A stretch of 12,520 nt of DNA from RGIG9079 sp964567845 (GTDB lineage: Bacteria; Bacteroidota; Bacteroidia; Bacteroidales; Marinifilaceae): assembly GCA_964567845.1 (NCBI GenBank), contig CAZMOG010000060.1:1-12520 (forward strand). The letters are read 5' to 3'. The translations under genes and the position numbers were made by a program. Shown piece by piece: positions 1 through 6,934 of the stretch (within the stretch, counting starts at the first letter, position 1; each line of letters starts with the position of its first letter). Below the pieces are notes generated by a model that had not been told where the DNA came from, did not search any database, and worked only from the letters and a program-made list of their open reading frames with translations.

Positions 1-66
1 CTCAGTCGGTAGAGCACTGGTCTCCAAAACCAGGTGTCGGGAGTTCGAGCCTCTCCACCCGTGCCA
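1..66 (+). tRNA. trpT: tRNA-Trp (anticodon CCA), 5' end cut off by the window
   Basis: The window opens inside the D arm; the 5' acceptor strand is missing. The anticodon stem CTGGT (17-21) pairs perfectly with ACCAG (29-33) around the loop CTCCAAA, placing anticodon CCA at 24-26, which reads UGG (Trp). The T stem GGGAG (39-43) pairs with CTCTC (51-55, one G-U) around TTCGAGC. The 3' acceptor strand is 56-62, followed by discriminator G63, the expected base for tRNA-Trp, and an encoded CCA at 64-66. secE starts 20 nt downstream with no terminator between them, so the tRNA is probably cut from a transcript that continues into secE. A tRNA-Trp just before secE is a familiar arrangement, usually with tuf further upstream (outside this window). 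Confidence 0.96.
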
Positions 67-86
67 AATAAAAAGAGATCACTTAT

Positions 87-275
87 ATGAATATAAAGGG
101 ATATTTTAGTAGTGTGTACAACGAGTTGGTTAATAAAGTAACATGGCCAACCTGGAGTCAGCTTCAAAATACCGCGTCAATAGTTATGATTGCTTCCGTC
201 ATTATTGCGCTCGGTATCTTTGCAATGGACTTTGTCTTCAGACATTTGATGGACGTTGTGTACAGTATTTTATAA
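87..275 (+). CDS. secE: Preprotein translocase subunit SecE
   Basis: SecE is the small essential subunit of the SecYEG channel in the inner membrane; it clamps and stabilises SecY. This 62-residue protein is the short, single-span form. An amphipathic N-terminal segment carries the conserved family signature around residues 13-22 (E13, L14, V18, T19, W20, P21, T22), followed by one hydrophobic transmembrane stretch at about residues 30-55. The ATG at 87 is the only start that gives the complete protein, and no Shine-Dalgarno motif precedes it. The gene sits between tRNA-Trp and nusG, its usual place in bacteria, with a 20-nt gap to the nusG start. Identity follows from both the WPT motif and the context. 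Confidence 0.96.
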   Translation: MNIKGYFSSVYNELVNKVTWPTWSQLQNTASIVMIASVIIALGIFAMDFVFRHLMDVVYSIL

Positions 276-295
276 TTTAATCTTGATTGAAAGAG

Positions 296-850
296 ATGGC
301 AGACATTGTAAAAAAGTGGTATGTTCTTCGCGTGATTGGAGGTAAAGAAAAGAAGGCGAAAGAGCTTATCGAGAGTGAAGTTGCCAGCGCCGGATACCAA
401 GATTATGTTTCGCAAGTATTAATTCCTACAGAAAAGGTTTATCAAGTACGTAATGGAAAGAAAGTTGCTACAGAGCGTAATTTCTTTCCTGGATACGTTT
501 TGATTGAAGCTGCCTTAGTTGGTGAAATTCCTCACATGCTTCGTAATATTACGAACGTGATTGGCTTCCTGGGGGATACTAAAGGGGGTGAGCCTGTTGC
601 TATGCGTCAAGCAGAGATTAACAGAATCCTTGGTAGAGTTGATCAAATTGCAGAACAACCGGAGGAGGTTTCAATGCCTTACTTCGTGGGCGACACCGTT
701 AAAGTTACAGACGGGCCGTTCAATGGGTTTACCGGCACAATTGAGGAGGTGAACGCTGAGCGTAAGAGATTAAAGGTAATTGTTAAGGTCTTCGGTCGCG
801 GAACATCGCTTGAGTTGAGTTTTATGCAGGTAACAAAAGAACAAATTTAA
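296..850 (+). CDS. nusG: Transcription termination/antitermination factor NusG
   Basis: NusG binds the clamp of elongating RNA polymerase, modulates pausing and termination, and can link RNA polymerase to the ribosome. The protein has 184 residues. The N-terminal NGN domain opens with KKWYVLRV (residues 6-13) and contains the loop with PTEKVYQVRNGKK and the FPGYVL motif. A C-terminal KOW domain covers about residues 129-180 (YFVGDTVKV, then GPFNGFTGTIEEVN, ending near SFMQV). The ATG at 296 is chosen because the family normally starts a few residues before the WYVL motif. An in-frame TTG at 287 would add only MKE and is less likely. It lies 20 nt after secE and 18 nt before rplK. Glu is GAA in 7 of 18 codons, more than in the ribosomal protein genes downstream. 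Confidence 0.97.
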   Translation: MADIVKKWYVLRVIGGKEKKAKELIESEVASAGYQDYVSQVLIPTEKVYQVRNGKKVATERNFFPGYVLIEAALVGEIPHMLRNITNVIGFLGDTKGGEPVAMRQAEINRILGRVDQIAEQPEEVSMPYFVGDTVKVTDGPFNGFTGTIEEVNAERKRLKVIVKVFGRGTSLELSFMQVTKEQI

Positions 851-868
851 AATTAGTAATTTAAGAAC

Positions 869-1306
869 ATGGCAAAAGTAGTTGAGGCGCTTATCAAGCT
901 ACAGATTAAGGCAGGAGCAGCAAATCCTTCTCCTCCAGTAGGTCCGGCGTTGGGTTCTAAGGGAGTCAACATTATGGATTTCTGTAAGCAATTTAATGCC
1001 AGAACACAGGATATGGCTGGTAAGATTATTCCGGTTATTATTCAGGTTTATGGAGATAAGTCGTTTGATTTCATCACGAAACAGCCCCCTGTGGCTATCC
1101 AACTTCTTGAGACTGCAAAGGTAAAATCAGGTTCAGCACAGCCTAACCGTAACAAGGTAGGAACTGTTACTTGGGATCAAGTAAAGACTATTGCAGAGAG
1201 CAAAATGCCTGATTTGAATGCATTCGAGATCGAGAAGGCTATGAGCATGGTGGCTGGTACAGCCAGAAGTATGGGTATCGCTGTTAGTGGCGACAAACCT
1301 TTTTAA
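869..1306 (+). CDS. rplK: 50S ribosomal protein L11 (uL11)
   Basis: L11 binds 23S rRNA at the GTPase-associated centre, at the base of the L7/L12 stalk, and takes part in factor-dependent GTP hydrolysis. The protein has 145 residues, a normal length. The N-terminal domain shows the typical start MAKVVEALIKLQIKAG and the proline-rich segment P20, P22, P23 and P26 (PSPPVGPALG), the region involved in thiostrepton sensitivity in other bacteria. The C-terminal rRNA-binding domain carries the family pattern near AGTARSMGI. It starts 18 nt after nusG and ends 24 nt before rplA, as expected for the rplKA pair. In E. coli the rplKA transcript is repressed by L1; I could not identify an L1-binding structure in the short gap here. 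Confidence 0.98.
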   Translation: MAKVVEALIKLQIKAGAANPSPPVGPALGSKGVNIMDFCKQFNARTQDMAGKIIPVIIQVYGDKSFDFITKQPPVAIQLLETAKVKSGSAQPNRNKVGTVTWDQVKTIAESKMPDLNAFEIEKAMSMVAGTARSMGIAVSGDKPF

Positions 1307-1330
1307 TGAATTTGTAATACTTCAAACGTA

Positions 1331-2026
1331 ATGAGCAAACTGACAAAAAATAAAAAAGCAGCTTTAGAGAAAATCGAGAATGGTAAGGTATATACCATTG
1401 ACGAGGCAGCTAGCTTAGTGAAGGAGATCACTTTTACTAAGTTCGATGCGTCAGTTGACATGGACGTTCGTCTAAATGTAGACCCACGTAAAGCTAACCA
1501 GATGGTACGTGGAGTTTGCACATTGCCTCATGGAACCGGAAAAGAGGTTAAGGTTTTGGTTCTATGTACTCCGGACAAGGAGGAGGAGGCTAAGGCAGCA
1601 GGAGCTGACTATGTAGGATTGGATGAGTATATTGAGAAGTTGAAATCAGGATGGACTGATGTTGACATTATTATTACACTTCCTTCATGCATGGGTAAGA
1701 TCGGAGCTTTGGGACGAATTTTGGGTCCACGTGGATTGATGCCGAACCCTAAGAGCGGTACTGTAACCGTTGAGGTTGGAAAGGCCGTAACTGAGGTTAA
1801 GCAAGGTAAAATTGATTTCAAGGTTGACAAATTCGGAATTGTCCACACTTCAATTGGTAAGGTTAACTTTACCCCTCAGCAGATTAAGGATAATGCACGC
1901 GAGTTTATGAGCGTTATTCAGAAGTTAAAACCATCTGCAGCTAAGGGTACTTACATTCAGAGTGTGTTCCTCTCAAGTACAATGAGTCCGGGTATTAAAC
2001 TTGACCTAAGATCATTACTTGATTAA
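1331..2026 (+). CDS. rplA: 50S ribosomal protein L1 (uL1)
   Basis: L1 forms the mobile L1 stalk that helps release deacylated tRNA from the E site. The product has 231 residues, the usual bacterial length. The family signature is plain at residues 118-140: PSCMGKIGALGRILGPRG followed by LMPNPK. The N-terminus (MSKLTKNKKAALEKI) and the C-terminal region with VNFTPQQIKDN and the MSPGIKLD stretch also match the family. The ATG at 1331 starts 24 nt after rplK, and the stop at 2026 lies 29 nt before rplJ. In many bacteria L1 also represses its own operon through an mRNA mimic of its rRNA site; whether that happens here cannot be seen from the sequence. Confidence 0.98.
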   Translation: MSKLTKNKKAALEKIENGKVYTIDEAASLVKEITFTKFDASVDMDVRLNVDPRKANQMVRGVCTLPHGTGKEVKVLVLCTPDKEEEAKAAGADYVGLDEYIEKLKSGWTDVDIIITLPSCMGKIGALGRILGPRGLMPNPKSGTVTVEVGKAVTEVKQGKIDFKVDKFGIVHTSIGKVNFTPQQIKDNAREFMSVIQKLKPSAAKGTYIQSVFLSSTMSPGIKLDLRSLLD

Positions 2027-2055
2027 TTGTTAAACTGATTAAGGATCATTGTAAC

Positions 2056-2574
2056 ATGAAAAAGGAAGATAAGAAAGTTATCATAGATTCCTTAACCGAG
2101 GCGGTAAAGGCTTACAAGCATCTTTATGTGAGCGATATCTCAGGTTTGGATGCAGCCGATACTCAGGCTTTGCGTAAGGCTTGTTTCGATGCCGGAATCA
2201 AGTTGATTCAGGTAAAGAACACCTTGTTGCAGGTTGCTTTGAAAGGTATTAGCGAGGAGTACAATGAGCTATCTAGTTCATTGAAGGGATCAAGCGCTAT
2301 TATGTTGTCTGATACAGGTAACGCTCCTGCTAAATTGATCAAAGAGTTCCGCAAAAAGCACGATAAGCCAGAGTTGAAAGCAGCTTATGTTGAGGAGTGC
2401 ACTTATGTTGGCGAGAACCAACTTGATACCCTTGTTAGCATTAAGTCTAAGGAGGAGTTGCTTGGCGACATTGTTCTATTGCTTCAGTCACCAATGCAGA
2501 AATTGGTATCTGCTTTGGAGTCAGGCAAGAATACAATTTGTGGCGAGCTTAAGACTCTTGAGGAGAGAGGCTAA
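2056..2574 (+). CDS. rplJ: 50S ribosomal protein L10 (uL10), stalk base
   Basis: L10 anchors the L7/L12 dimers to the ribosome: its N-terminal domain binds 23S rRNA near L11 and its C-terminal helix carries the L7/L12 dimers. The 172-residue product has the expected length. The N-terminal part shows a typical L10 start (KKEDKKVIIDSLTEAVKAY), the VKNTLLQVAL segment, and the SSLKGSSAIML strand. The C-terminal part (LLLQSPMQKLVSALESG) is the predicted L7/L12-binding helix. Only 29 nt separate it from rplA, too short for the long structured L10 leader known from other phyla. A weak AAGGAT at 2041-2046 lies about 10 nt before the ATG; it is the nearest thing to a Shine-Dalgarno site in this operon. 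A 69-nt gap separates it from rplL. Confidence 0.97.
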   Translation: MKKEDKKVIIDSLTEAVKAYKHLYVSDISGLDAADTQALRKACFDAGIKLIQVKNTLLQVALKGISEEYNELSSSLKGSSAIMLSDTGNAPAKLIKEFRKKHDKPELKAAYVEECTYVGENQLDTLVSIKSKEELLGDIVLLLQSPMQKLVSALESGKNTICGELKTLEERG

Positions 2575-2643
2575 TTCTCTCTTTGCAGAGCAAAATTTAA
2601 TAAAACAAACTAGTTAGAAAAAACACTTAAAAATTTATAAGTC
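2575..2643 (+). other. A/T-rich rplJ-rplL spacer with weak dyads
   Basis: This 69-nt gap is the longest inside the ribosomal protein block. A 6-bp inverted repeat, AGAGAG (2564-2569) with CTCTCT (2577-2582), straddles the rplJ stop codon. A second 5-bp pair, ACTTA (2625-2629) with TAAGT (2638-2642), lies directly before the rplL ATG. Both are weak and there is no T-tract, so this is not a terminator. The long A-rich stretch before the start may support efficient initiation of rplL, which must be made in excess over L10. Confidence 0.4.
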
Positions 2644-3018
2644 ATGGCAGATTTGAAAAAACTTGCAGAGGAATTGGTAAACTTGACCGTTAAGGACGTA
2701 AAAGAGTTGGCTGATATTTTGAAAGAGGAGTACGGAATTGAGCCTGCTGCTGCTGCAGCAGTAGCTGTTGCAGCTCCTGCTGCTGCTGGAGAGGCAGCTG
2801 CTGAGCAGACAGAGTTCGACGTAATCTTGAAGTCAGCTGGTGCAGCTAAATTGGCTGTTGTTAAGGCTGTAAAAGAGGCTACAGGTCTTGGCTTGAAAGA
2901 GGCTAAAGAGATTGTAGACGGAGCTCCTAAGGCCGTTAAGGAGAAGGTTTCTAAGGAGGAGGCTAACCAGTTGAAGGCTCAGTTAGAGGAGGCTGGAGCT
3001 GAGGTTGAGTTGAAGTAA
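2644..3018 (+). CDS. rplL: 50S ribosomal protein L7/L12 (bL12)
   Basis: L7/L12 dimers form the flexible stalk that recruits translation GTPases such as EF-Tu and EF-G. The 124-residue protein has all three expected parts: an N-terminal dimerisation and L10-binding domain (about 1-33), an Ala-rich hinge (about 34-55), and a globular C-terminal domain from T56 (TEFDVILKSAG) to the end, containing the factor-binding helices around KLAVVKAVKEATGLGLKEAK. The ATG at 2644 is preceded by a very A/T-rich leader with no Shine-Dalgarno motif. Codon bias is extreme: 18 of 19 Glu codons are GAG, which fits a very highly expressed gene. A stable hairpin follows 22 nt after the stop codon and may lower transcription into rpoB. 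Confidence 0.98.
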   Translation: MADLKKLAEELVNLTVKDVKELADILKEEYGIEPAAAAAVAVAAPAAAGEAAAEQTEFDVILKSAGAAKLAVVKAVKEATGLGLKEAKEIVDGAPKAVKEKVSKEEANQLKAQLEEAGAEVELK

Positions 3019-3040
3019 ACATAGACCTATGGGTTTCTAA

Positions 3041-3073
3041 GGTTTAGCGTCTAAAATGACGCTAAACCCTTTT
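3041..3073 (+). terminator. Attenuator-like hairpin between rplL and rpoB
   Basis: GGTTTAGCGTC (3041-3051) pairs without mismatch with GACGCTAAACC (3058-3068) around a 6-nt loop TAAAAT, giving an 11-bp stem. It is followed by C and then TTTT (3070-3073), with further T-rich sequence TTTGTCGTTT continuing to 3080. This has the form of an intrinsic terminator with a short, interrupted U-tract. Since rpoB and rpoC lie downstream with no obvious promoter, I infer partial termination or an mRNA-processing and stability element rather than a full stop. E. coli has an attenuator and an RNase III site at this same intercistronic position. Confidence 0.75.
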
Positions 3074-3108
3074 GTCGTTTAAATGTTTAGGTTCCAAAAA
3101 AATATTAG

Positions 3109-6100
3109 ATGTCTTCCAATAATTCAAATAAGAGAATAAGTTTTGCACGTTCCAAGAGTCAGTTGGAGTATCCTGATTTTCTTGAGGTGCAATTAAAGTC
3201 ATTCAAGGACTTTTTCCAGTTAGGCACATCGCCAGAGAATCGAAAGAATGAGGGCCTTTACACTGTTTTCAAAGAGAATTTTCCTATTACCGACACACGT
3301 AATAACTTCGTGTTGGAGTTTCTTGACTATTTTGTTGATCCACCTCGTTACTCCATTCAGGAGTGTATAGAGCAAGGGTTGACTTATGGTGCGCCATTGA
3401 AGGCAAAGTTGAAACTTTACTGTACAGATCCTGACCATGAGGATTTCGCTACAGTTGTTGAGGATGTCTTTTTGGGCAATGTTCCTTACATGACTCCCAA
3501 GGGCACATTTGTGATTAATGGAGCAGAGCGTGTTATTGTAACACAGTTGCACCGTTCTCCAGGAGTGTTCTTCGGTCAGAGTCTTCATGCGAACGGTACG
3601 AAATTGTACTCAGCACGAATCATTCCTTTCAAAGGTTCATGGATAGAGTTTGCGACAGACATCAACAATGTGATGTACGCTTACATCGACCGTAAGAAGA
3701 AATTACCAGTAACAACATTGTTGCGTGCTATCGGTTATGAAACCGACAAGGATATTCTTGAGATTTTCGGTTTGGCCGATGAGGTAAATGTATCAAAATC
3801 GGGTTTGAAGAAACTTATAGGGCGTCGTTTGGCTGCCAGAGTTCTTAAGACTTGGGTCGAGGACTTCGTTGATGAGGATACCGGTGAGGTTGTATCAATT
3901 GAGAGAAACGAGGTTGTTGTTGAGCGAGAGTCTGTGCTTGATTCAGATAGCGTAGAGGCTATTCTTGAGTCTGGAGCTAAGACCATATTATTGCACAAAG
4001 AGCAGCAGAATCTTGCAGATTATGCTATCATATATAACACACTCCAGAAGGATCCTTGTAATTCCGAGAAGGAGGCTGTGGTATTTATCTATAGACAGTT
4101 ACGTAGTTCAGATCCACCCGATGAGGCAACTGCACGCGATGTAATTGAGAAGTTGTTCTTCTCAGACAAGCGTTACGATTTGGGAGATGTGGGTCGTTAT
4201 AAGTTGAATAATAAGTTGAATCTTTCAACCGATCCATCGACTCGTGTATTGACCAAAGAGGATATTATCGAGATTATCAAGCACTTGATCAGTTTGTTGA
4301 ATGCTCGTGCAGATGTTGATGATATTGATCACTTGAGTAACCGTCGTGTACGTACTGTTGGAGAGCAGTTGTATAATCAGTTTGGAATTGGTTTGGCTCG
4401 TATGGCCAGAACAATTCGCGAAAGAATGAATGTTCGTGATAATGAGGTATTTACTCCGGTTGATTTGATTAACTCAAAGATTCTTGGATCGGTAATTAAC
4501 TCATTCTTCGGAACAAACGCTCTTTCTCAGTTCATGGATCAAACCAACCCATTGGCCGAGATTACACACAAACGTCGTATGTCGGCTCTTGGTCCCGGAG
4601 GATTGTCTCGTGACAGAGCAGGTTTCGAGGTTCGAGATGTTCACTACACTCACTACGGACGTTTGTGTCCGATTGAGACTCCTGAGGGTCCGAATATCGG
4701 TTTGATTTCATCTTTGTGTGTTTACGCAAAGATTAACCATCTGGGATTCATTGAGACTCCATACCGTAAAGTTGTTAACGGTGTTGTTGATTTGGATAAC
4801 GCCAATATTAAATATATGTCTGCCGAGGATGAGGAGGGTAAGATTATCGCTCAGGCAAGTGGCGCTCGTCTTGACGAGAACGGCAAGTTCTTGGATACTC
4901 GAGTAAAAGCTCGTTTGGATGCTGATTTCCCTGTTGTTGAGCCCGAGGCAGTTGAGTTGATGGACGTTGCTCCTAACCAGATTTCATCAATCGCTGCATC
5001 ATTGATTCCGTTCCTTGAGCACGATGATGCTAACCGTGCATTGATGGGATCTAACATGATGCGTCAGGCAGTTCCTATTATTCAGCCACAGGCTCCGATT
5101 GTTGGAACCGGTTTGGAGGCTTGTCTGGTAAAGGATTCCCGCACACAGATTGTTGCAGAGGGTAATGGAGTTGTAAGTGCAGTTGATGGCCACCATATTG
5201 TAATTCGTTACGATATGACCGATGAGGAGCGTTATGTAAGTTTCGAGGGTGATAGCAAGGAGTATATCCTTCCTAAATACCAAAGAACCAACCAGAGCAC
5301 TACAATCACTCTTAAACCAATCGTAAGAAAGGGAGATAGAGTAGTTGAGGGGCAAATCCTTACAGAGGGTTACTCTTCTGAGAATGGAGAGTTGGCTTTG
5401 GGACGTAACTTGAAGGTTGCATACATGCCTTGGAAGGGTTACAACTACGAGGATGCTATTGTAATCTCGGAGAACATTGTAAGAAACGACCTATTCACTT
5501 CGGTTCATGTTGATGAGTACTCATTGGAGGTTCGCGAAACCAAGCGAGGAATGGAGGAGTTGACTTCGGATATTCCAAACGTAAGCGAGGATGCAACCAA
5601 GAATCTTGACGAGAATGGAATTATCAGAGTAGGTGCTCGCATCAACCCAGGTGACATTCTTATCGGTAAGATTACTCCTAAGGGGGAGTCAGACCCAAGT
5701 CCGGAGGAGAAGTTGTTGCGCGCAATCTTCGGAGACAAGGCCGGCGATGTAAAAGATGCTTCGCTTAAGGCAAGTCCGTCTTTGAGTGGAGTTATTGTAG
5801 ACACAAAGTTGTTCCAGAGAGTAATTTCAGATCGTAAGGCTAAGGCTCAGGCTAAGATTGTTTTGGCAGAGATTGATGAGCAGTTTAACCGCACAGTAAG
5901 CGAACTCAACTCAGTACTTGTTGAGAAGTTGTTTAACTTGGTGAATGGTAAAACTTCACAGGGAGTTAAGAACTTCTTGAACGAGGATATTATTCCAAAG
6001 GGAGTTAAGTTTACTTTGAAGACTCTTCAGAGTATGAATATGCTTGAGGTTAATCCAAACAAGTGGACAACCGATAAGCAGAAGAATGATATGATACGCG

Positions 6101-6924
6101 ATTTGCTTCGTAACTATTTGGCTAAGTACAAAGAGTTCGAGGGTCAGATGAAGCGTAAGAAATATAATGCTACCGTAGGTGATGAGCTTCCAAACGGTAT
6201 CATCAAGATGGCTAAGGTTTATGTAGCTAAGCGTCGTAAACTGCAGATTGGTGATAAGATGGCGGGACGTCACGGAAACAAGGGTATTGTTTCACGCGTT
6301 GTACGTGTCGAGGATATGCCATTCCTTGCAGATGGAACTCCGGTTGATATTGTATTGAACCCATTGGGAGTACCGAGCCGTATGAACTTGGGACAGGTAT
6401 TCGAGGCTGTTCTTGGTTGGGCCGGTAAGGAGTTGGGCATGAAGTTCGCTACTCCTATTTTCGATGGAGCATCGCTCGATGATATCAATGCATTGACCGA
6501 TCAGGCAGGAATTCCAAGATGTGGTGCTACATATCTATATGATGGAGGTACAGGAAACCGATTTGACCAGCCTGCAACAGTGGGAGTTACCTATATGTTG
6601 AAGCTTGGACACATGGTTGATGACAAGATGCACGCTCGTTCTATTGGACCATACTCGTTGATTACTCAGCAACCATTGGGTGGTAAGGCTCAATTCGGAG
6701 GTCAGCGTTTTGGAGAGATGGAGGTTTGGGCTCTTGAGGCATTCGGAGCATCACACATTCTACAGGAGATCTTGACCGTTAAGTCTGATGATGTAAACGG
6801 TAGAACCAAGACCTACGAGCACATTGTTAAGGGAGAACCACTTCCAACTCCGGGATTGCCGGAATCGTTCAACGTATTGTTGCATGAGTTGATGGGATTG
6901 GGATTAAATGTAAAATTGATTTGA
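3109..6924 (+). CDS. rpoB: DNA-directed RNA polymerase subunit beta
   Basis: The beta subunit forms one pincer of core RNA polymerase and half of the active site. The 1271-residue product is of normal Bacteroidota length, shorter than the 1342 aa of E. coli. The rifampicin region spans about residues 468-494. Q474, D477, H487, R490, S492 and L494 correspond to E. coli Q513, D516, H526, R529, S531 and L533, and all have the drug-sensitive identity. The active-site segment GDKMAGRHGNKG has K1050 and K1058, matching E. coli K1065 and K1073. The C-terminus ends in the typical FNVLLHELMGLGLNVKLI. No Shine-Dalgarno motif precedes the ATG at 3109; the upstream bases are A/T-rich. rpoC follows after 10 nt, consistent with tight co-expression. 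Confidence 0.99.
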   Translation: MSSNNSNKRISFARSKSQLEYPDFLEVQLKSFKDFFQLGTSPENRKNEGLYTVFKENFPITDTRNNFVLEFLDYFVDPPRYSIQECIEQGLTYGAPLKAKLKLYCTDPDHEDFATVVEDVFLGNVPYMTPKGTFVINGAERVIVTQLHRSPGVFFGQSLHANGTKLYSARIIPFKGSWIEFATDINNVMYAYIDRKKKLPVTTLLRAIGYETDKDILEIFGLADEVNVSKSGLKKLIGRRLAARVLKTWVEDFVDEDTGEVVSIERNEVVVERESVLDSDSVEAILESGAKTILLHKEQQNLADYAIIYNTLQKDPCNSEKEAVVFIYRQLRSSDPPDEATARDVIEKLFFSDKRYDLGDVGRYKLNNKLNLSTDPSTRVLTKEDIIEIIKHLISLLNARADVDDIDHLSNRRVRTVGEQLYNQFGIGLARMARTIRERMNVRDNEVFTPVDLINSKILGSVINSFFGTNALSQFMDQTNPLAEITHKRRMSALGPGGLSRDRAGFEVRDVHYTHYGRLCPIETPEGPNIGLISSLCVYAKINHLGFIETPYRKVVNGVVDLDNANIKYMSAEDEEGKIIAQASGARLDENGKFLDTRVKARLDADFPVVEPEAVELMDVAPNQISSIAASLIPFLEHDDANRALMGSNMMRQAVPIIQPQAPIVGTGLEACLVKDSRTQIVAEGNGVVSAVDGHHIVIRYDMTDEERYVSFEGDSKEYILPKYQRTNQSTTITLKPIVRKGDRVVEGQILTEGYSSENGELALGRNLKVAYMPWKGYNYEDAIVISENIVRNDLFTSVHVDEYSLEVRETKRGMEELTSDIPNVSEDATKNLDENGIIRVGARINPGDILIGKITPKGESDPSPEEKLLRAIFGDKAGDVKDASLKASPSLSGVIVDTKLFQRVISDRKAKAQAKIVLAEIDEQFNRTVSELNSVLVEKLFNLVNGKTSQGVKNFLNEDIIPKGVKFTLKTLQSMNMLEVNPNKWTTDKQKNDMIRDLLRNYLAKYKEFEGQMKRKKYNATVGDELPNGIIKMAKVYVAKRRKLQIGDKMAGRHGNKGIVSRVVRVEDMPFLADGTPVDIVLNPLGVPSRMNLGQVFEAVLGWAGKELGMKFATPIFDGASLDDINALTDQAGIPRCGATYLYDGGTGNRFDQPATVGVTYMLKLGHMVDDKMHARSIGPYSLITQQPLGGKAQFGGQRFGEMEVWALEAFGASHILQEILTVKSDDVNGRTKTYEHIVKGEPLPTPGLPESFNVLLHELMGLGLNVKLI

Positions 6925-6934
6925 TAATTACAAT

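Noticed and set aside
287..295. In-frame TTG start extending nusG by three residues (MKE)
   Set aside because: The ATG at 296 gives the family-typical N-terminus; the extension adds nothing conserved.
850..862. Hyphenated palindrome AAATTA-G-TAATTT after the nusG stop
   Set aside because: The one-base centre cannot form a full hairpin and A/T-rich sequence gives such dyads by chance.
2027..2055. Possible L10 leader before rplJ
   Set aside because: The gap is only 29 nt and shows no kink-turn or long stem; the known leader is much longer.
2743..2808. GCT/GCA-rich repeat in rplL
   Set aside because: This is the normal Ala-rich hinge of L7/L12, not a separate repeat element.
3074..3108. Possible internal promoter for rpoBC
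   Set aside because: No match to the Bacteroidota -7 TAnnTTTG motif with a -33 TTTG; AAATGTTTAG is only a loose resemblance.
3220..3588. 122-codon open frame on the minus strand
   Set aside because: Antisense shadow of the rpoB N-terminal region, with no initiation context or recognisable domain.
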